A DNA stretch of 64,000 nucleotides from Toxoplasma gondii ME49 (lineage: Eukaryota; Apicomplexa; Conoidasida; Eucoccidiorida; Sarcocystidae), in NCBI RefSeq assembly GCF_000006565.2, contig NC_031477.1, positions 5,604,183 to 5,668,182 on the forward strand, read 5' to 3'. Under the pieces are notes generated by a model that was given only the letters and a program-made list of their open reading frames with translations, was not told the origin of the DNA and made no database searches. Made by a program: the position numbers and the translations under genes. Positions 12,912 to 33,229 of the stretch are shown here, in pieces. Each line of letters opens with the position of its first letter. The stretch's first letter is position 1.

Positions 12912-15573
12912 CACATCCTTATCTCATAACGGGAATCCTGTTCGGTTGTGGTGTACAGCACTCGTGAAGAACTTGGATATCTGTATCTCATAAGTGGAGT
13001 CCTATTCAGGATCATAAGCACATGTAGCACAATTGAATGTGGCGTCTACCTGGAGCTAGGGGTGCTAGCGGCAATTTTCGTTGTAAAATCGCTTGCGTCC
13101 TTGCCTGGAGATTTATCTACCTAGTTTTCAATTGATCCGGCTTACACACGGTATAAATCAGTCAGTGTTGTCATTCAGGTCACTGCAGGTTCTGTTTACC
13201 CCAGCCTCGCCTGGAGATGTTGGATTGGAAAGCTGTTGTACACAAGAATGAATGCAGAAAATAGCTACTTGTCTTGAGCCACATCACTTTTGAGGCGATA
13301 TTTTCAGAGATGCCCCGGCATCAGAATTGAACGGTTGTAGATCAGGAAAATGTATTAGAAAAACACCTTGCTTTTTGTGCAGGCACACTTCGTGCTTCCC
13401 AAAAGCCGTTCTGATTTTCGAGCTCAGTGCAAGTACTGAACAGATGCAGCTTTCTAGGCTTTTTTCTACATGCAGATGTGCATAAATAAAATTCTACTTT
13501 ATGGGGGTGGCGGATGCTAACGCACGGACATGAAAGAGTGTTACATTTGCCTATGGATGTAAGTCCACGTGGCCACTAACTTGAAACTCGGTTCTCTATG
13601 ATGGACGATAACTTCCCGGCTAAACATCTTTTTTCTCTGAAACCCACTTCCCTTCTCGTCGTTAGTATGCTCTCACAGTACGGGAAGCGTAGAGGTAGCT
13701 GTCGACGTGCACACTGCAGCAGCTGTTTTCAGCGCTCCAGAACTACTGTATTTTTGGCATGATTCGTGGGAAGCAGGGGCTGTGGGAATGCACTCAATCG
13801 CATTCCCAACTACTGGACACACACCGTGCTCAGAGATGTCGAAAACTGTCTAAACACGCCCTACTCAAAATCATAGCATATGCCTGCCAAGAAAAGGCAA
13901 GGGGTGCTCTTGAAACTCACAAGCCCTCAGACTTCGAGATGCAGGGCAAAGGGATCCGCTTCCCAATTTCAACAACGGCAGGATAGTACTATGGACAAGA
14001 TCGTGGAATTACCACATGTGTAGAAAGCGGTTGTGTGAATAAGCATGTTGACAGAACATAGTTAAGATAACTATGCAGAGACAGAGCCGAATAAAAGGCG
14101 TTTACGAATGTGACAGAGGTGTGCTCGCATCTCTGAATACCAAAAGCACTGCGAATTGAGGTGTAGATCTGGGTAAATGAATTGCTGTTGGCAGCGGTAT
14201 GCATCGCAAGAGGCAACAGCGGCACGAGCAGAATCCTCGTGACTTCAGGCGAAGGTTTCTTTTTGTGTCTGGTCGGGCACACTGTTTTAAGTGATATTTT
14301 GCATTGAAGCACATTGTTTCATTTGCTCGTCCACTGTCAATCGCATCCTGTTATATTTATCATCCCATGCTGGTTTAGTAAGTCAAAGTTTCGCCGGGGA
14401 ATTAGCGTCTTCTCACTAGGTTGTGCAGCGCGCATGCACCGCGAGCTAACTCCGATCTTTCCCCCTCTTCGAGGAGGAAGTCTAGCATTTTTCTACCTAG
14501 CGGCTTTTGATTTTCTCCTTTTTTCCAAGATCGATTGAAGATATTAGATGTCCTCGATAAAATATGCGGATGTACAAGACACGGCGACAGAGAAACCGAG
14601 CACGTTTTCCCCCGAGAGCCAACCGGGTACTCGGTGCGCAGCCGCCGTAACACTCCATCCTAGCACGAGGTCCATACCAACCTTCCCGCAGACCGATAAA
14701 GATGACAGGCCTCCTGCACGGAATCGTGTAAACCACGACGGTTCTTTCTGTTTCACACACCGCCCTTCGCCAAACATGCACCCTCTGTCTACACATGCGT
14801 GCATGCTCCCGGTGTCGACAACCTTTTTGCCTGTGTCCCGGCAAAGACGACGTTCCCCACCTCACTATCCCTCCGGAGTCGAAAGGTGGGGATGCATCTT
14901 TCCAAAGAGGCGCCGTGGCAGGCCGACAAAATGCATGCAAGCTGATGTGACAAACCCCTGTCTCTGAATCCGTTTTTTCCCTCCGTCCCCCTCCTCCGAA
15001 ACTGGACTGGGTCCAGTGCTCCAAAAATACTTATCCATCTGTGCCTCGTTTCGAGCCCAACACCCGGGGATCACTTTTCTTCTTTTCAACAGGAGCCCCC
15101 CCCCCAGGGCTAGGACGCCTCCGTCCCACCGTTACACAGTTTCTCTCGAAACTGTATGATTTACAGACCCAATTCTCTGGCTTGTGGTCCCACCCGGCAT
15201 CCGTGCGGGCGCGACCTACGCTTCCACACAGACGCTGCCGCCTCTCCTACCCTTACAGACACCCAGATTTAGTACTTTATCTTCTGTTGAGTAAACGCGA
15301 GACAACCACATAGAAGGCAAACCACGGGAACAAGGCTCTGCTTCGTAGACCGGGCACGACTCCAGTGATTATCAGGCACATACAACCGAGTTCTTGATGA
15401 TGCGTGAACGTTGAGTACCTAAGATTGTTTGAGCAGGAGTCCAGTTCTTTTGACGTACAACCAAGTTCGGTTTGCTCGCTGTACCCCTCTTCCCGGTGGA
15501 CTGCTGCAGGCTGCTCAGTGTCTGCCCTCCTTGATCTTCTTACAAGTCGCTTTTGGATTGATGGAACAGTGCT
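12912..15573. other. Convergent intergenic stretch with short repeats
   Basis: Lies between the stop codons of the adenylyltransferase (plus) and the ALY-like gene (minus), so it should hold both 3' UTRs. Two diverged copies of a short motif containing TATCTCATAA occur at about 12917-12950 and 12979-13010. A run of C residues lies near 15090. The 175-codon minus frame at 14497-15024 has no recognisable motif and I do not call it a gene. Confidence 0.5.
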
Positions 15574-18500
15574 TTACTCGAGAAAAACTCGGATTGTGTG
15601 GGCATTCAAGTCGCCTCCATCGAAGCGCCGAACGGCCTCTAGCGCTGCGTGGCGAGTCTCGAAGGTGAGAGCCACTCGCCCCGTGGGAGCCCCAGACGCG
15701 TTCAGAAGAAGTTCTGTTCTGAGCACGGCGCCGACAACGGAGAAAGCATCTTGCAGTTCTTGAGCAGTCAAATCGCAGGGAACATTCGAAATGATGATAG
15801 TCGTGCCCGCCTGGAAGAAAAACATGCAAAAAAGCAAGCCAAGCAGACATCTGCATATATCACTCTAAAAATAAACAGAAGTGTCCGCGAACACATCGAG
15901 AGGACGCGTTTCTCTGACAGAGTCGCGCTGGTATACACTTCCCCTTTTTTTCCCATTAGAAAGCAGGTTCCATGTACATCCTGAAGTGACCACAGTCCCC
16001 GGTAATCATCTACAAGGCGGGGTATAATCATGAAGGCATGGGTTGCCTGTATCTCCTAACTGTAGTCATATTGCATATTCAAGGTTCTACACTGGCTCTG
16101 CTCTTCGATTGGAGTTGTACCAGTGAGGAGCAACAAAGTCACCGCAAATAAAAAAGACGCTTTTTTGCAGGCCTCTTGTACATTTGAAAGCAACAACACG
16201 CGTCAACGCTTCCAGATGTCTCTATTTGCCGCTTTCTTCATTTGGCACTGCAGCTCTAAACGAAAGTCTTGTTTTTTTACGAAAAACACCGAGACACCAC
16301 AGGCTTCACACGAACACCATCAAACCGCCAACCACCGTGTCCGTCATGAAACGCTTTGTTGACGCGCCTCTTACCTTCGAGTATTCGTTTTTAGTTTCCC
16401 GAACAGCACTATCTCTCTTCTCACTTCTGTACGTTTGTTTTTTGGACGTGTGAACCTTCTCTGCTGAAAAGCATCTACAGCTTCACTTCCATATCTTTTC
16501 TCCCGTATCTCCTTTATCTTATCTCTCTTTATTTAACTCCTTTATCTTGTCTCCACTAACTCCCTTGCCTCCTTTCACCGTCTCTTCTCCCCTTCTTTTC
16601 GTTTCCTTCTTTCTTGTATCCCTTGCCTGGTGTCGTACCTGTGTAGCAGCTTGCTTTCCGACAAGCGACGGTCCGTGAGAACTTCCGTACGCGACAGGCG
16701 AGACGACAGGCGCCGGCGCAGCTCGCGCGTCTACGTACCATTCCGCCCCGCCTCCGTTGGTGAAGGCGCCGTCTCTGGGGACGAAGGCAAGCGTGGGCGG
16801 ACAGTGCCCCAGAAGGCCCGAGGGAGGCCCTCCGCGCGCGAAGTTCGGATGTACATTCACCGCGAAGTTTCCGTAAGCCCCGGCTTGGAGAGGTACAACG
16901 CTCGCTGGGGAAACTCCCGCGCTACGACCAGTCGGACCTCGCCGCGCAAAGTCGCCCCCAGGCCCCCGAGGAGGCGCGGGACCTGTTGGCTGGCCCTAAA
17001 CAAAAACAATGACACAAGATGAGAGAAATAAGGCAGGTTGAAAGACAGAGAGAAGAAAAAGACAAGATGTGAGCAGGAGAAAAAACAAGATGCGAAAAAG
17101 GTGGGACTGCAAGGCACAGTAGATGCTTCACCCGGGAGGCAACACGACACTTCTCGACGGCGCTCTTTTGCATGCATGCGTCATGGTTTGTGCACTGAGG
17201 AAAACCATTACAGTCGCCATGGGTTTCGGCCGACCTCGAAATACAGAGATGATTTACGATTGCATGCAGGGTTCACTTTTCACGAACTAGTTCCTCGGAT
17301 ATACGACCAATTTACACAAAACTTCTCTGTTTATTCGATTTAAGACGCACAGTTTTAGATCACAATTGTGTAATACGTGCGTATTTACGGGCTCGTTTTA
17401 AAAAAAGAGAGTGCCTCACCTTCTCGATTGTCAAGACGCGACCCTTCAGTTTACTGCCTTGAAGCTCCGCCAACGCCTTGGAACATGACGACGATTCGTT
17501 GAAGCCGATGTAGCTGAAGAACGAAACATTCGCAAACAATACTGTAGGGACTCGGCTGTCTCCGATTTTAAAAATTGACTGTTCTTCACCTTGTTCAAGT
17601 ATTTTACGAGGCTTTTGGCCAGTGTGACGGTAATCGTATTTCCCCGTTTCTACAGCAACCCTACACCTCCAGCTCTACTCTTGACACACCGTACGCAAAA
17701 AGTGCCTTCCCAGCAAAGTGATGCTATCGTAGCAATGGAGTCAAAAATGCAGTATGCCATTCTCCGTTCTGTACGAACAACAGTGTGGATGTTCTCAACC
17801 ACCATGGAAATGTCAGACGTCTAGATGAACGGATATTCTCTCTTGAAAGAAGACGAGCAAACACGCCGCTATCGCTATCTCCCAAAGACCTTTCGGATAA
17901 AACCGGGGAGTCTGCTCACTGCCGACCATTCAAATGGTGTAGATATCCAAAAGACCAAGACTCCAAAATTTGCGCTCACACACTCCGTGTCCAGACCCCC
18001 TTGATAACGCCTCCGTCGCCTCGGCTTCCAAAAAACGTTAAAAAACACTACAGAAACTCAAAAATTCGCGTTTCTGTCGACTCACGCTTCGCCAGGGTTC
18101 TTCTGTCGGAAGATGATGCGCACGACGCTGCCGCAGACGCCGAAGTGCCGCCGAAGGAGATTCTCCAGTTCTCTCTCGGGAACGTCGAGAGGAAGGTTCT
18201 TCACTTTCACGGTGTAAACGTGTGGGACAAACGGAGTAGGGCCGCCAGGTCGAGGGCCGCCGGACTTGAAGGCCCCCTGGGTCCCAGAGCCCTCCAGGAG
18301 GTACTCACGCCCTGTAGAAAGCATACACTTTGTACAGTTTGTGTTCTGGAAGACACGCGAAGACCGCAACCACGGAAGCTCAAGTTGTGAAGATTCATGT
18401 TTCAGCAGTGTGTTTTTGTTTCTGAGACTGCAAAGGAGAATCCGGACAGCGAGGGTGCCAGGACCGGAAGAAGGAAATGCAGACGAGAGAACGACAGAAA

Positions 18501-19690
18501 AATACACGCCAAAGAAACGAAGGCGGCGAGGCGGCGACAAAGCAAAAAGAGATACCGCTCTTTACAGTGGACAGAGGAAAACCTCAGGGGGCGGGGGAGA
18601 GGGGAAGCCACGAACATCTATGAGAGACACGTTGGCCGGACGAGAGAAGCCGCACAAACCGAGAAGGCTGTTGCAAGCCGGAGACCGCCCGACGAGATAG
18701 AAACTCACAAGTACAAAAGGCAGACTTCCAGCACACACCAAGCATAAAAGGTGTATTGGCAGGAACATAACCGACATGGAACAACCTTAATGTCGAAAGC
18801 CAGTCGAAATCCCCTCTCCATTAAGTTCTAACGTGAAGGGATTGAATCGCCAAGTTCAGGGAGAGTTTATGGTTGCGACACAAGTGCAGCAAAACAAGAG
18901 AGAAAACTCCTCAGAGCGCAAAAGGGCTCCTTTACAAATGCTCACGACAGCGAACGTAATTCGGTGGCCGGTGCAGACACGAGAGAAAGGTTTACGGGAA
19001 GAGAAAAGACACGAAAAGGTGAAAAAAGATGAAGTGAAGAGCAACACAGAGAGGCGGCCGGTGCCCAGGCGCCGTCGAACCCCAATATAAGGTGGTACAA
19101 AGAAGTTACCATATCCTCTGCGCAAAGTTGTCATTGAACACATAGACGTCTTAAAGATACCATCTCTGTTAAGAGAGTGAGACAGCGAGAGACGAAAAGC
19201 CGCATGCATCGAAGTGCGTTTCCCGAGAAGTCACAGGTGGACTCAGGAAAAAGGAACTGAACTAAATCGAGGCAGAGAAAACGTGAGAAGTTCGCATGCG
19301 TCGCAGTGGATTTGGCGAGATGTCAGAGTCAGTCTTCACTGCGCAGTTCATGCAGAACAGGTAACAGGGTTAAGAGGAACCTAGGAATTCCTTGTAGAGA
19401 GCGTAACAGAGTCCTGCTTCCATTGTTCTCTGATTGCCACTGCTTGCACTTGATCTTGTTGTGACGAACAAGGTGAAAAACCCACCAACAGCATCTCTGT
19501 AGTTCGATCCGGACGACCGGGAGTAGGGACCTTGTCGCTGACTGCTTCCGTGGTTCCTTCTTCCCTGCTGTTGCGAGTTGCCGGCGTTGTTCCGTCTTTG
19601 CGGCCCCTTCGTCGCGTTTTCCTGTGCAATGAGCTCGTCCAAGCTCATGTCCAGCTTCTTCTCAGAGAAGCTGTTCTTGATGTCCGCCAT
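15574..19690 (-). CDS. ALY/REF-type mRNA export adaptor with two RRMs
   Basis: Predicted nuclear RNA-binding adaptor of the TREX mRNA export pathway. Five minus exons keep phase: 19690-19486, 18311-18086, 17513-17420, 16995-16639 and 15810-15574, giving 372 residues. The N terminus carries KKLDMSLDELIAQE, the UAP56-binding motif typical of ALY/REF, followed by a Gln/Arg/Ser/Gly-rich stretch. RRM1 spans about residues 101-175 (VYTVKVKNLPLDV; RNP1 region GEAYIGFN). Residues 176-294 are a Gly/Pro-rich linker encoded by one exon. RRM2 fills about residues 297-372 (TTIIISNVPCDLTAQEL, ending RVFLE). Animal ALYREF has one RRM and a second UAP56 motif at the C terminus. Here a second RRM ends the protein and that motif is missing. 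The start is the first ATG, directly before the UAP56 motif. A dual-RRM export or splicing factor is the main alternative description. Confidence 0.85.
16043..16080. repeat. Copy of a short dispersed motif in an ALY-like gene intron
   Basis: A stretch resembling the 33817-33850 copy (TG-C/T-ATCTC-TAACT-GTAG-CATATT). It lies in the last intron of the ALY-like gene. Similarity was judged by eye. Confidence 0.35.
19081..19130 (+). repeat. Dispersed repeat, copy 1 (about 50 bp)
   Basis: Matches 21549-21600 over about 50 bases in the same orientation, sharing CAATATA, a GGTAC block and the core AAGAAGTTACCATATC, then CTCTG/ATCTG and CAAAGT. This copy is in the first intron of the ALY-like gene, outside the coding exons. 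Confidence 0.6.
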
Positions 19691-21065
19691 CGCGACAGGA
19701 AAGTCAACGAAGAAGTTAGACGGGAGAAAAACAAACGCTAGAAAAGGAGACCTCGACCGGCTGGTCGACTACACAGCAGCTGGGGTAAGGAGAGAACGCT
19801 TGTGGCAAGGAAGCCTCCCTCGGCACGAATCGATCGCGACTGGACAGGAAAACCAGTAGCGTGTTCAGCAAAGAGAATTCGCCAGACAAGCGAGGAGGAA
19901 TGCGGCAGAATCGGGAGACCGAGATTCCAGCGATACCGCGGAGGGCGCGTGCCCAGTGTACGCCAGCCAGAACCTGAAAATCGCGCCTCTTTCGCGGAGT
20001 TGAACAAGCGAGTCTTTCGAGGGCAAATCGCCACGGAAACGGGAGAAGTCTGAGATGGAATGCTCCAGAAAATCACGGCAGTCCAACGGTTCGAAGAGGC
20101 GGTGCACCCCACGGAAAAGGCGGTTACCGCTGCGCGCGCACACCAGGAAAACGGTTGAGACAAGATGTTTCACCAGCAGAGCAGACGCGAAAGAACACAA
20201 GACGAAGAAAGGCAAGCACGCCGAGGCATCTCTGAAACTCTTCTCGAATTCTTTCACGCGCGTCCCACAACGTTTCTCCTCTGACTTGCCACGATGTCTG
20301 CCGGGTTTCCAGACTTGGAGGGTTCTTCCACACTCCACGAAACGAAACTGAAACGTCACCGTCGCGAACGTGACGCAGGGACCGCCGAAAGAGAAAAGCG
20401 CGTTTGAGAAAAGCGACCAGCGTAGACAAACGGTCAACGTTCTCAGAAGAATGCCGGACCTATAAAGTGTGTTGCCTCCGACGGATCTCTGCATACTTCC
20501 AAATAAAAGCCGGGTGAAAGCGCGTCTTGCATGCATCTGCAGCACCACCAGCGTTGGAACTGGAAAATTCGTCCAATTTCTTTTGATGGATAAAGTTTCA
20601 CTTCTACTTACTATAGCCACTTTTTTCATTGGACTCGTAATATCCTTTCTTCATGGCGATACGCTGGATCGTTACTCTCATTTCGTGAAGAACGGCACGT
20701 AACACGCTGTGCTCAGAAACACGAAGGCAGCGCAGGTCGAGACAGCGAAAGTCTGGTAATGCCTCTGAAGTTTCTTGTATCCGTACTCCGTTGGTTGCCA
20801 TCCCGTTAAGCTGGACACCCAGAAGATTGCCACGAAAACTGCAAGTTAGCTCTCGGCGGAGGGATTGCCATAGGAGTCTCAGTGAAGTACGAGACAGTGT
20901 GCCATTCACCTCTGAGACAACGCTATCATGAATAACAAGTAGGAAACAACTCTCGTACCCGCGTACGGGACTCTGTTTTTGAGAGATTTCTCTATGCAGT
21001 CTCTCTGATAATACAAAGAAACGTAAACGTATTGACTGGTGTATGCGATTTTATTTCGGTATAAC

Positions 21066-21145
21066 TAGCATTCATCTACAGCTACGGTAACTGCCGTGTT
21101 TAAATAGCGGTTAATCTTTCCTTTTCCGTACGAACTCAGGGCACG
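21066..21145 (-). repeat. Dispersed 80-bp repeat, inverted copy
   Basis: Read on the minus strand, this stretch matches 33852-33931 over about 80 bases. The two share a 22-base perfect core (here 21066-21087), a GGAAAAGGAAAG block, a TAACCGCTA block and a GCCCTG end. No coding potential is seen. It could be a mitochondrial-DNA insertion or another degenerate element; neither was tested. Confidence 0.65.
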
Positions 21146-21548
21146 CAATACCAAGCAGATAACAACTGAAGCTAGATATCCATTACCGTTAATATAAATA
21201 GATATACCAGAATATTCCGTACAGACTAACATGTGGAAGGAGACCTCACCATAGGGAGAGCAGCATCGAAAAGATGTATATTCGGCTGATACTCCAATTA
21301 TCGAAGCATATCAACATACACTTCTTCAGTATTTTATGACCTTGAGAAAGGTTTTGATTGGTTCTAATCAGACGGAGCCAGAAGGATGTCAAGTACTCCC
21401 CAGAGGGGGTATTCTCAGTGTCTGCGAGATGTGGGTAACAAAAGGGAAAAGTAGCAAAAAGCACGCTGTTCACAACTGTGATGTTAGTCCGTATGGAATC
21501 TCGGCGATTACAACAGGGGAGAAAGGTCTTGGGAGAATGACGTCCTGG

Positions 21549-21600
21549 CTCCAATATAATAATGGTACTAAGAAGTTACCATATCATCTGTACAAAGTAT
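21549..21600 (+). repeat. Dispersed repeat, copy 2 (about 50 bp)
   Basis: Partner of 19081-19130, same orientation, 2.5 kb away, sharing the 16-base core AAGAAGTTACCATATC and flanking bases. It lies within the AT-richer part of the divergent intergenic region. Confidence 0.6.
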
Positions 21601-24600
21601 AAAGGCCATAGCTAGATCATGTACTGTTATTGTCACACTGTAACCAGAGATTTTCTCTGTACAGCTGGTCCGTGGTCCCTCGATCTAGATTTGTAGAACT
21701 CAGGTTGAATAAAAAGGTCGCAGGTTCCCTCTGGTGGTGTACTCAACCTCGAGGCGAGCTCGTGAACGATAGGACGGCTACTCATGTGTACTGGAACCGT
21801 CCGGGTAAGTCCAAGATTTTGTCAATAACTCACCAGAGCAGAACACGGAAACAGGCGCAACGAAACATGAGCAGAAATTTTTTTCCTAAAGATGAAATTA
21901 TAATGATGGTTTTATAATAAATATAAAAATACTATAGAGTTGTTTAATACGGTAAACTGATACGACGTAGGCAACTAGGCTACTTTCCGTAGACCTTGTA
22001 GGGTGCGACAGACATTCATGCTAGGGGCAGGGGTAGAAGAAATACATATCTTGCTCTTTTTTCCCCTTTTCTTGCACACACACTTCCCTTCTCACCGTTA
22101 GCATGGTCTCAAAGAACCAGAAGCCATGTGACCGACTTAGTATAACGGGACATGAGGCAGAACAATGCATTCCGTGCGGAAAGAGATAATCAAAGTGAAG
22201 ATCATGCTTTTTGCCCAGCTTGTGTACAGAAATACATGCTTTAGCAGTACAGCGTCGCTACTGCTGTTTTGCATTCCACCGAAGTGAGCTTCGAGTCGGG
22301 CGCCGCTCCGAAGAACAGACTTTCTCCCACCGAGTTCCTCTATGTATTCGCACCTCCACTAGGATGACTACGATTACTTGGCTAGAATGAAAGCAAGACG
22401 GACAGTGCTACCAACATTTTTGTTGCCTTTGCGCGTCCGAGACGCGACTGCTGGAAATGAAACCGAAGCGAAGAACTCAATGATGTTGGTTGACTTACAA
22501 ACCAGTGCAAGCGGTGTAGACGTGTCACATCCCACACTTCGTCGGTTCATCGTAATTGTAGGAGACAGTAACGTGTTACGGCGAACTGGCAGTTTGCTTT
22601 GGCAAGCGATCTTGTCGAAACATGCGCCACACGGTCCCTGAGGGTGAAAGAATCAACTACACTGCGTGGCGAAATCACTGGTGACGCTATGCCTAACCCG
22701 GCTGTACGGTCGGCGACGACAATACTTCAGCGGTTCGCAAAAGCGTACTCCACTATGCAGCCAGTGAATTACAGGAGAGCCAAGTGTTACCCATACACAG
22801 AAGGCGTCAAATGCGTTCTTATTAAACACGTGCCAGCCTAACAAGGATTCGATCAGTAGCCACAGCCTTCCTCCGCTATTTCCTACTCTGGCAAAAGCGT
22901 TTCTGAGGTGCCACAGTCACTACAGACCTCTTCTTTCCAGTTATTTGTACAGAGGCTCAACCGTCTACCGGAAGAAATGTCAAAATGAAAGGAAGAGCGG
23001 CTGTGGTGGAGAGGCGGGAAGGACGATCATTCTTTCTCGATTCTAGCCAACATGCATTGGAGCTCTTTCCACAGCGTGGAATGCGTTGGTTTGGAGGAGC
23101 CTTCACACAGTGAACCCCAGTACCAGCGCAGTTGAGTTTGACATCTTCTACCTGTAAGGTGTAAAGAATGCTCGGTGGAACGTCTGGCGTGCTTTCCACG
23201 AGGATTTCGGTGGTCGTTCTATGCCAAATTCAAAGCAGTGTCGCAGACCGCTTTCCCCGCAGCGCTCAGCGGAAGTAACTCTCAATCGCTAACGCCGCTA
23301 AGACAGCCAGTGTGCTTCCAGAAGATATGGTGAGTACTCCTGCACCAGAATCTACGCTACGAAGACCCTGGGAGGACAGTCTCGAAGCCAGATGAATTTC
23401 ACTTCCTATGTGAGGAAATTAAGTGTTTTTCCACTGAGGGGAAAAGAACTGGGACTGCCAGTTAGGAAACCAGGCGTGACACCCGCGGCCAGTAAAAGCC
23501 ACCAGGCCCGCTGTTTTCACCTCAGGGCCGAGTTTCTTTAACACTACGCTTCCGACAGTCTGAATCGACACCACTTGACTACCACCGGAGATGTTTATAA
23601 GGAACTTGCAACTTTATCGGCTTCCCAGGATATGCAACGGCACCTGCGGTACCGCGCCGATTTATACGAACTTGTTTTCTGCATCTTGCCAGCTTGCTGG
23701 TGCCGAGAGTCGCTTCTCGACCCCTGCTTGAAACGTTTTGGCTCTCAAAACAAAGTAAGAGCCTCTCTGTTTCGCGTCCACCAACTCAAAGTCGCTTTTC
23801 ACCTTTGCACTTTCAGAACCGCCGTCACGCAGCGTCCAAAAAGAAGCGCGTGTAAAGTGCAGCGGCAGCTGGGTGCCTTCGGAGACTGGCTTGACCGCAA
23901 CGGCTCTTCTGCTTTTCCTACTTCCGACGTTCTCGAAAATTCTCCCTCATGCTTCGTTTCCCTGCTTCTTCTAACCGCGCCACCATTCACACAGATTGAT
24001 CCACGAACTCGCGGGTCTGGCCGCCTAGACTGTTCGCTCGCGTTTTGAGAGCGGCTTCATGTGTGCTGGCAGCGAGCCCGGACGCTTCCCGTCGATGGAC
24101 GGACATCGTGTGGGTGAAACCGCTGGGAATCCGCGAACTGCCGCGGTGCACTCGAGTACTACGGCTGCGCCACTGCTCCCAAACAACGCGCGCGATCAGC
24201 TGCATGTTCCGCCCCGATTCTCCCAGTCGCTGCGTGTTTACGCTTTGGATTTTCTCCGCCAATCCCTTTTATTTCCTCGCATTCCTCGCTCGAATGCGCA
24301 CGCTCAACTCAAGGCCTGCGCTGTCGTCAGACTGCAAAGGCGCCTATTTGCGTTTCGCCGCTAAAAACTCGCCAGTTCTGTGTGTATGTACTCCAGGCTA
24401 CGCGACAGCTGCTTAGCTGTCGCGCTCACTAGGTTGTCAGATAAAAAGGGAACTCTGCTTCTTCCCGAGTGTGTCGTGAACTCCGTGCTGGCCGCCGCCT
24501 TTTTGTTGCCGTTTTTGCTGGCTTTCCTTCTCTCGCTTGAGCGGGAGAGTCTGTGTTCTCTTGCTGCTCGCTGCGGCCAGCCGTGGAGTTGGGTTGAATT

Positions 24601-25667
24601 CTCCGAGCTTTTAACCCTCACCTGTCGAGATACTGCTCGTGTGCTCGACGTTTGCTTTTTCCTCGCTGGACGAAATCAGCGAAGACTCCCATCAACGCGA
24701 GCGTTTTTCAGACGCTCTGTCCTCTTTTTTGATCTCTGCCCGCCCTTTGCAGCTCGTTACCGGCCGGCAAATAACCACATAGCCGTTTCGTTGCCTTCGC
24801 GCTGAGAAGCGACTTCCCGCTGGCTCCCTGCTTTTCGCGCGACAACTCTTTCGTTAGCGCAGCCCGTCGAATTTTAACGGACTTCTCCTTCCGTCAGCCT
24901 TCCCGCCTGTGTCCTGGCACATCTGTCCGTTCGCTTTTCGTGCTCACGACACCCCGCGTCACCAGGCTCGTTCAAATCTGGAACTTCGTTCTATTACTCT
25001 GGCTTTCTCTCTAGCCGGAAGAAACCAGGATCCTCGAGCGGTCTTTTCCGTTCCTCCCTTCAGAAAAACGGGCGTTCGTTGTCTCGACTTGAGCGACAAG
25101 GTCCAGCCGTGCCAGGTCAGCCGACTCCGCTTCTACCTTGCGCGTTCCATATCCCTTCCAGAAGCCCTTTTTGTCTCTAAAGGTTACCCCCGTTAAACTC
25201 TCCTCCAGCCCCATCGCTGGGCGATCAAGTGCCTGGAAATACCACTATCGTTCCACCGCATTGAAAGAGTCACCTCACGAAAACGCGCGCACCGGACCGA
25301 GAAGGCGACTGGCTTATGGACTAGTCTCTCCACCACTACTCTGAACTGTCTTCCACCTGCCCGGAGTCACGCCTGAGTTTGAGAGTTTCGAAAGCCGTCG
25401 GTAATGGACTCTCTCGCCACCTGCGCAACATCAATTTCGTGGGAACGCGGGCGTCACACAGACATGTGCTCCGGCGCGACGGCGGGATCGAGTTGAAGTC
25501 GCCCGTCGGTTTCGAGTTTCCCCTGTCGTTCGGTGGAAAACCATCTGCCGGGGCCTAAGGTTTCCGATCGCTACAAATCGACGCCTCTCTCTCTGTATAG
25601 ATCGGGACGATCTGAAGCCTGGATTTGACTAGAAAACGCCTCTCGACCAGCGCACGCCAAAGTCACC

Positions 25668-33229
<7,562 letters not shown>

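Larger units (their letters stand above)
19691..25667. promoter_or_regulatory. Divergent intergenic region between ALY-like gene and CDPK3
   Basis: Almost 6 kb with no convincing coding exon, between two divergently transcribed genes. It must carry both promoters and, judging by close relatives, long 5' UTRs. The part from about 20950 to 22000 is AT-richer and holds two dispersed repeat copies (21066-21145 and 21549-21600). The part from about 24000 to 25667 is pyrimidine-rich and directly precedes the CDPK3 start. Open frames such as 19865-20629 minus (254 codons), 22957-23199 minus and 23575-24048 plus lack motifs and are not called. No specific factor-binding site could be assigned. Confidence 0.5.

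Noticed and set aside
14497..15024. Overlapping frames of 175 codons (minus) and 139 codons (plus)
   Set aside because: Both strands are equally open in a GC-rich patch and neither shows a motif. Probably 3' UTR of the ALY-like gene.
19865..20629. 254-codon minus-strand frame upstream of the ALY-like gene
   Set aside because: No recognisable motif, irregular composition, and located where the 5' UTR or promoter is expected. Kept only as intergenic.
22957..23220. Minus-strand frame with several Cys (LNCAGTGVHCVKAPP), considered as a surface-antigen fragment
   Set aside because: No signal peptide, no anchor signal I trust and no flanking exons in phase. Similarity to surface antigens was too weak to claim.
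23575..24805. Overlapping plus-strand frames of 120-157 codons before CDPK3
   Set aside because: Pyrimidine-rich with leucine/serine-biased translation, no motif, and in the CDPK3 5' flank.
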